Both the position numbers and the translations under genes were made by a program. The notes below the pieces were generated by a model that was not told the origin of the DNA, did not search any database, and saw only the letters and a program-made list of their open reading frames with translations. From positions 62,001 to 126,000 of the forward strand of contig NW_027461523.1 of the NCBI RefSeq assembly GCF_024713945.1: a stretch of DNA of 64,000 bases. Reading direction: 5' to 3'. Source of the DNA: Dermatophagoides farinae (Eukaryota > Arthropoda > Arachnida > Sarcoptiformes > Pyroglyphidae). Below are positions 60,073 through 64,000 of the stretch, piece after piece; the stretch's first letter is position 1; each line of letters begins with the position of its first letter.

Positions 60073-61089
60073 TTATTTTTGGTCTAATTCTGACTCAGTC
60101 ATTACAGTTAAATGAATGAAATCTTCTATCTTAGTAAGACTTTCTTCAGATGTTGTAATTATATGATACGTTCTTAAGACTTCATACACTTCTAATTCTT
60201 TGGCTAGGCTGCGTCCTTCTTTAGATAGAACTATTGTGTGTATAAAATCTAAAGCAACACTAACAAAATCTTCTGAAAGTGTAGGCCCACATGCCTCATC
60301 AGAGTACAGACATTTTTGTTCTTTAGATAACACCTTTAAATCATTTTCAGAAAGAGTTTCTAAGTATGACTTAGAAGGATATAAAAATAAACAAGTAGAA
60401 TGTATAGCCTTTTTCAAGATTTTTTCGTCTATTTTTTCGCCGATTTTACTTTGATATTTTATTAAAATTAACAAACCAATTTTTAATAAGTTCTTTGGGA
60501 CAAACGAATCGATAAAGCTTTCGACTAACAATTGGTCTGGATTTGTTGGCTCTGAACGGAAAAGTTCGTGTAGAACGGCCTCGTTGTTAGTCAAATTGAC
60601 AAAAGTATTGTATAAATGCGTTACTAAAACGTTGTTCTCGTTTTTGCAGACAGCTTTATTAGAATAATAAACCAATTTTAACAAATTAATGTTGTTTTCT
60701 GCAAAAAACGAACAAATTAGTGAGTCACGTGTTATATTACTCAAGCACATTGCAAGAAATGATTGTGATTCAAAATCTGATAATTCAAACAAAACATCAA
60801 TTATCATCGAAATAATTTTTCCGCGCGCGAAAGGTTTACTTGAAGCAGCACTAATATTTACTAGTAATTGAAACAATTCTTTAGTTTGAATCTCATGTGA
60901 TAAGTTTATTAATCTTTTTACTAATTTATTTATAATTTCGTCTTGTTCATGCGTTGTTTTTAGGTCTTCTGTATTGTCAAATAATTCCAAGAAATTTTCG
61001 TTGCCAGAATAGTTTAACAAAATTGAAATGGCTTCGCAAATTATATCTCTCCTTGGATGAAATAAATATTCAACAACATCGTTTAACAT
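60073..61089 (-). CDS. HGH1: HGH1-family eEF2-folding cochaperone
   Basis: A 338-aa all-helical armadillo-like protein. The order of blocks matches Hgh1 (brain protein 16): an N-terminal repeat region (LFQLLVNISAASSKPFARG and QSFLAMCLSNITRD), then LYNTFVNLTNNEAVLHELF, and C-terminal helices with LSKEGRSLAKELEVYEVLRT. Hgh1 links TRiC/CCT and Hsp90 to folding of translation factor eEF2. DPH3, encoded in the same window, modifies eEF2 with diphthamide. The call rests on the overall block pattern; the ARM-repeat family is large, so some doubt remains. Confidence 0.72.
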   Translation of the reverse strand: MLNDVVEYLFHPRRDIICEAISILLNYSGNENFLELFDNTEDLKTTHEQDEIINKLVKRLINLSHEIQTKELFQLLVNISAASSKPFARGKIISMIIDVLFELSDFESQSFLAMCLSNITRDSLICSFFAENNINLLKLVYYSNKAVCKNENNVLVTHLYNTFVNLTNNEAVLHELFRSEPTNPDQLLVESFIDSFVPKNLLKIGLLILIKYQSKIGEKIDEKILKKAIHSTCLFLYPSKSYLETLSENDLKVLSKEQKCLYSDEACGPTLSEDFVSVALDFIHTIVLSKEGRSLAKELEVYEVLRTYHIITTSEESLTKIEDFIHLTVMTESELDQK

Positions 61090-61176
61090 ATTTTTAAATA
61101 CTTTTTATGTTGCCTTATCTCGCTGATATTATTACTGCTAAAAAAAGTAATTACTTAAAATTATTACATTGTCTTA

Positions 61177-61663
61177 ATGTTAATAAAGGTTGATAATCCT
61201 TCATATATACTACTTTCTTTGTATGTTTGAAGTTGAATTATATTTTATGTAGAAAGAACAAGTCTATTACGGACAAAATACAATTACAAGCTGAAATCAA
61301 AAAATATATTTCGCTGTCGTATGGTTTAAGTGGCGTGGCTCAAATAATCTATGAAGTAATGTATTTTGATTTTAATTACAACGACGCGGTAATTAAGACT
61401 TATTCAAAGTAAGTGTTTTATTATAATTACTGAATAGCTTTATAAATTCAATAAAAACAGCGATTATTCTCAATGGGAACAAGCAACTTAGTATTAATTA
61501 TTGCTCAAATACACTCTGTGTTGTTGCCAACAAAATAAATATTACTCACAAAATTGTGTGTGATATATTACCCACAGATGATTTCGCTAATAAAGATGAA
61601 GACATTATCGGCTGTGGCCGTTTCAATTATCACAATCCAAGCAAATACGGAGCTTCGAACTGA
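61177..61663 (+). CDS. RNase P/MRP protein of the RPP14/POP5 family, three exons
   Basis: Exons 61177-61220, 61253-61408 and 61438-61663 join over introns of 32 nt (GTATGT...TGTAG) and 29 nt (GTAAGT...AATAG), giving 141 aa. The joined chain follows the RPP14/POP5 fold: MLIKVDNPSYILLSL, then a helix region with YGLSGVAQIIYEVMYFDFN, NDAVIKTYSNFINSIKTAII and a final strand INYCSNTLCVV. These small proteins bind the catalytic RNA of RNase P and RNase MRP. The last 22 codons overlap, in another frame, the signal peptide of the oocyst wall protein gene. Whether it is RPP14 or POP5 cannot be decided. Confidence 0.72.
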
Positions 61664-62717
61664 ACATTTTCATAATCATCATGATACAATAATTAAAGAA
61701 GTACTAGTAGATCAATGTCAGTGTCCTGAAACTTACCAGTTGTCTGACACTATTTGTGAAAGAATAGTAGAAACTCCTACTATTTCTATTTGCCCTGCTA
61801 ACCACATTTTATATAATAACGAATGTGTTAGTAGCCACACACCTAAAACTCAGTGTCCTTATGAGCACGTTTTGTTGAATAATGAATGTCTCAAACGAGA
61901 AATGGTTCAGCCTCACATTGTTTGCCCAGATGGTTTTCAAATGCAACGATTGGGTTACAAACCCAAGTCTTTATTGCTGAATGAATTAGATATATTATGT
62001 GTAAGAAAAGTTCAAGTTCCAACAGTCCAGGTTTGTCCTGACGGATCCAAATTTGATGGCAATTGTTTTATTGATAAATTAGTTCAGGCTAATGCAGTTT
62101 GTACGAATGGCTACATTCTGGAAGATGGATACTGTAAAAAATCTGAAAAGTATCCATGCACAGAACAAATCGGAAAACCATCTATAGTTCAAGAACTTGT
62201 AATCCCAGTGGAAGCCGCTCTTTCGACTCATTTCCATAAACATTTAAGAAACTTAGAAGTCTCTATTAGAAGGCCTACTTCTTCAACATCTGATAAAATA
62301 GTTAGAATTGATACTGAATGTATTCAACACGTTGTACAAAAACCAGATTTTGAATGTGAAGTTGGTATCCTTCAAGGAAATTTCTGTAGAATACCAGAAA
62401 AAGTAGACTCAATTGAAACTTGTCCAGCTTTTGGAAACATTAAAGACTGTTATCAATTCGAAAAAACAAGACCAGTTACAACCTGTCCTCCGGGTTACCA
62501 AAGCCAGTGCATGTCTACTAAAAACAAATCATTTATCAACTGCGGATGTACTAGAGTTGTAAAAACACCGGTTCTCGTATTCTGCGAGGTTGGATACAAA
62601 CTTGAAGGGAATATATGTGTGAGCAGATCTCCTACAAACAAGTCCTGTAACACAGGTGAAAATATGGTCGGAGATTACTGTCAAAAGCGAGAAAGTATAA
62701 AAGCCATATGTAAATAA
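61596..62717 (+). CDS. Secreted cysteine-rich oocyst-wall-type protein, 373 aa
   Basis: The start ATG at 61596 opens a signal peptide, MKTLSAVAVSIITIQA, before NTELRTEHFHNHHD; the frame is open further upstream only from a GTG. The mature protein has about 28 cysteines in repeated units of the form CP-x-G/N-x5-9-C with V/I-P-x-C linkers (for example ICPANHILYNNEC, CPDGSKFDGNC, CPPGYQSQC). This pattern is that of the COWP/OWP family of apicomplexan oocyst wall proteins, which cross-link by disulphides in the wall of the environmental stage. A less regular segment (about 190-235) splits the repeats in two blocks. The 5' end overlaps the RNase P gene by 68 nt. Confidence 0.88.
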   Translation: MKTLSAVAVSIITIQANTELRTEHFHNHHDTIIKEVLVDQCQCPETYQLSDTICERIVETPTISICPANHILYNNECVSSHTPKTQCPYEHVLLNNECLKREMVQPHIVCPDGFQMQRLGYKPKSLLLNELDILCVRKVQVPTVQVCPDGSKFDGNCFIDKLVQANAVCTNGYILEDGYCKKSEKYPCTEQIGKPSIVQELVIPVEAALSTHFHKHLRNLEVSIRRPTSSTSDKIVRIDTECIQHVVQKPDFECEVGILQGNFCRIPEKVDSIETCPAFGNIKDCYQFEKTRPVTTCPPGYQSQCMSTKNKSFINCGCTRVVKTPVLVFCEVGYKLEGNICVSRSPTNKSCNTGENMVGDYCQKRESIKAICK

Positions 62718-62993
62718 ACTTGTTGATTAATTTTTTAATTTTATCAGAATAATCAAATTTATGTCGAGTGCACAGAGAAGTAATTTTCTAGCCTGTTTTT
62801 ACGAAATTAAAATGTATTAACAGCAAAGTAGATTTTATATTAAAAGACTAAATAATAAATTCTGTTTAAAAATTTTATAAGTCGAATTTACATCAACATA
62901 AAACATTGCTAACTGACTTATCATTTATTAATTGAAATTAAAGTACGATAATATAAACATATAATCTTTTTTCCATAGAAAATCTTTTGTAAA

Positions 62994-63778
62994 ATGAAGA
63001 ATGATAAAATCGATGAATGGAACGAAAGTACAGAAGAAATAGCCTCAATGATAAATACAGCTACGAATAAATTAACAGACGTTACTCGTTCTACGTGGAA
63101 TCCTGATTTTACTTTGGAAGACTGTGAAAATCTATTGATTCAAAGATTAGGAGAAACCAACGCCTACCTAACTGTGTTACAGGAACGTCAACATGAATTG
63201 GAAAAAACACAACATGAAGTCCAAAAACAGAAAGAAGAACTTAATTATTTATATGATGAATCACAGAATGCAATTTGCAAATTTGATAATGATGCTGACC
63301 ACTATCATGAAACTAAAACAAAATATCAAAAATTAATTAAAACTATAAATCAGCGACGTAAACAAATTGAAGATGAAAAAAACAACTTTGAAAAAAAATT
63401 AGAAAATGCTCATACTAAACTAGAATTGCTTGAAAAGTGTTCTAACATGTATTATCCAGTATTATCAACATCAGGTAACAACACTATAATGTCGTTTGGT
63501 ATGTTAATTCAACTTTTTAAAATATTTCTTTAGATTATATTAAAAACAATAAGTTGCATAAAAGTAGTATTACAGTATCTGAACAACAAGACGAAACATG
63601 GAATCAGTTATATCGGTTATTTGATTGGAACGTCGATAGCATCACAAAAGAAACACTTTCAGACCTCAAAGATACAAATACAACTAACGCAGATATCAAA
63701 AAACTCAAACCTAAACTTGCTGTTAGTAATTCAAGAAGCTCTGGAATTATAAATCAGTCAGACGAAATTATTTTATAA
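62994..63778 (+). CDS. Spliced coiled-coil protein, 249 aa
   Basis: Exon 1 (62994-63498) and exon 2 (63534-63778) join in phase 1 over a 35-nt intron (GTATGT...CTTTAG). Residues 55-155 form a long coiled coil (TVLQERQHELEKTQHEVQKQ, then RKQIEDEKNNFEKKLENAHT). The following segment, MYYPVLSTSGNNTIMSFD and IKNNKLHKSSITVS, is beta-like and could be a small globular head. A coiled coil followed by a small beta domain recalls kinetochore Spc24/Spc25, but identity is too low to name it. The C-terminus is polar with Ser/Thr/Asn. Confidence 0.72.
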
Positions 63779-63937
63779 ATTATGAAAACTCTCGTTTTGG
63801 CCTTTGACTGTAATTTCAAAAAATAAAAATCAATTCATTGTCAAATTATTGTACTTTTATATTCACTATAAAAAGTAGCAAGGCTCAATGATTTTTAAAT
63901 TATAGCTTTTTAAATTTTTTTGAGAAGATTTAAATAT

Positions 63938-64000
63938 ATGTTAGAAGGTGGACATATTTCATCGTTGTGGAATAGGTCTGAAATTCACGCTTCTTCATGT
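63938..64000 (+). CDS. 5' end of a further gene, cut by window
   Basis: The first 21 codons from ATG 63938 (MLEGGHISSLWNRSEIHASS) are open to the window edge. The preceding 160 nt are AT-rich and non-coding, and the spacing from the previous gene is normal for this region. Too short to assign a family; it may also be chance. Confidence 0.4.
   Translation, partial: MLEGGHISSLWNRSEIHASSC

Overview
The window is AT-rich, very gene-dense nuclear DNA of a compact eukaryote, most probably an apicomplexan. The lineage clue is a secreted, cysteine-rich oocyst-wall-type protein at 61596-62717, which sits alongside a CELF-type RNA-binding protein with a WW domain and a ubiquitin-like-domain PI4-kinase. 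Most genes are single exons. The introns that can be recognised are only 28-35 nt long, with GTAAGT/GTACGT/GTATGT-type donors and mostly TAG acceptors. I cannot name a genus; a Cryptosporidium-like or gregarine-like parasite would fit.

Region by region. 1-9.1 kb: a 5'-complete but window-truncated Sac phosphoinositide phosphatase, two unknown genes overlapping at their 3' ends, a divergent TBP-like factor, an ankyrin-like protein, a CELF RNA-binding protein and proteasome subunit alpha-2. 9.1-14.7 kb: unknown proteins plus a NAP1-family histone chaperone. 14.7-26.4 kb: one uninterrupted 3901-codon VPS13 gene. 26.6-34.8 kb: eL14, V-ATPase subunit H, uL18 (RPL5), a Puf6/PUM3-like protein, exosome RRP42 and an unknown helical protein. 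35-46.6 kb: a BEACH/WD-like protein, CDC48, a NOC2-like protein, a spliced alpha/beta hydrolase, a B-box zinc-finger protein and uS4. 46.7-53.1 kb: a putative secreted protein, SDE2 and DPH3 head to head with overlapping start codons, MRE11, then a sparser stretch of very small unknown genes. 53.4-64 kb: type II-like PI4-kinase with a ubiquitin-like domain, an EF-hand-like light chain, BRF1 of TFIIIB, a PMP3-type proteolipid, RLP24, an ELO fatty-acid elongase, HGH1, an RNase P/MRP protein, the oocyst wall protein, a coiled-coil protein and the first codons of another gene.

The genes do not form operons. Several themes recur: ribosome production (eL14, uL18, uS4, RLP24, NOC2, Puf6, RRP42, HGH1, DPH3), membrane lipid handling (Sac, PI4K, VPS13, ELO, BEACH), and transcription/RNA processing (TBP-like, BRF1, CELF, SDE2, RNase P). 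Gene spacing is extremely tight: convergent stops overlap or lie within 8-35 nt, one divergent pair shares its start codons, and one same-strand pair overlaps by 68 nt. Six genes (12340, 26632, 42477, 55547, 61177 and 62994) could be completed only by joining exons across short introns. Two more, PMP3 and a 90-residue secreted protein, are visible only as spliced models. Several eukaryotic starts were moved to the first ATG because the longest open frame began with TTG or GTG. All family calls come from reading motifs by eye; no database search was run.
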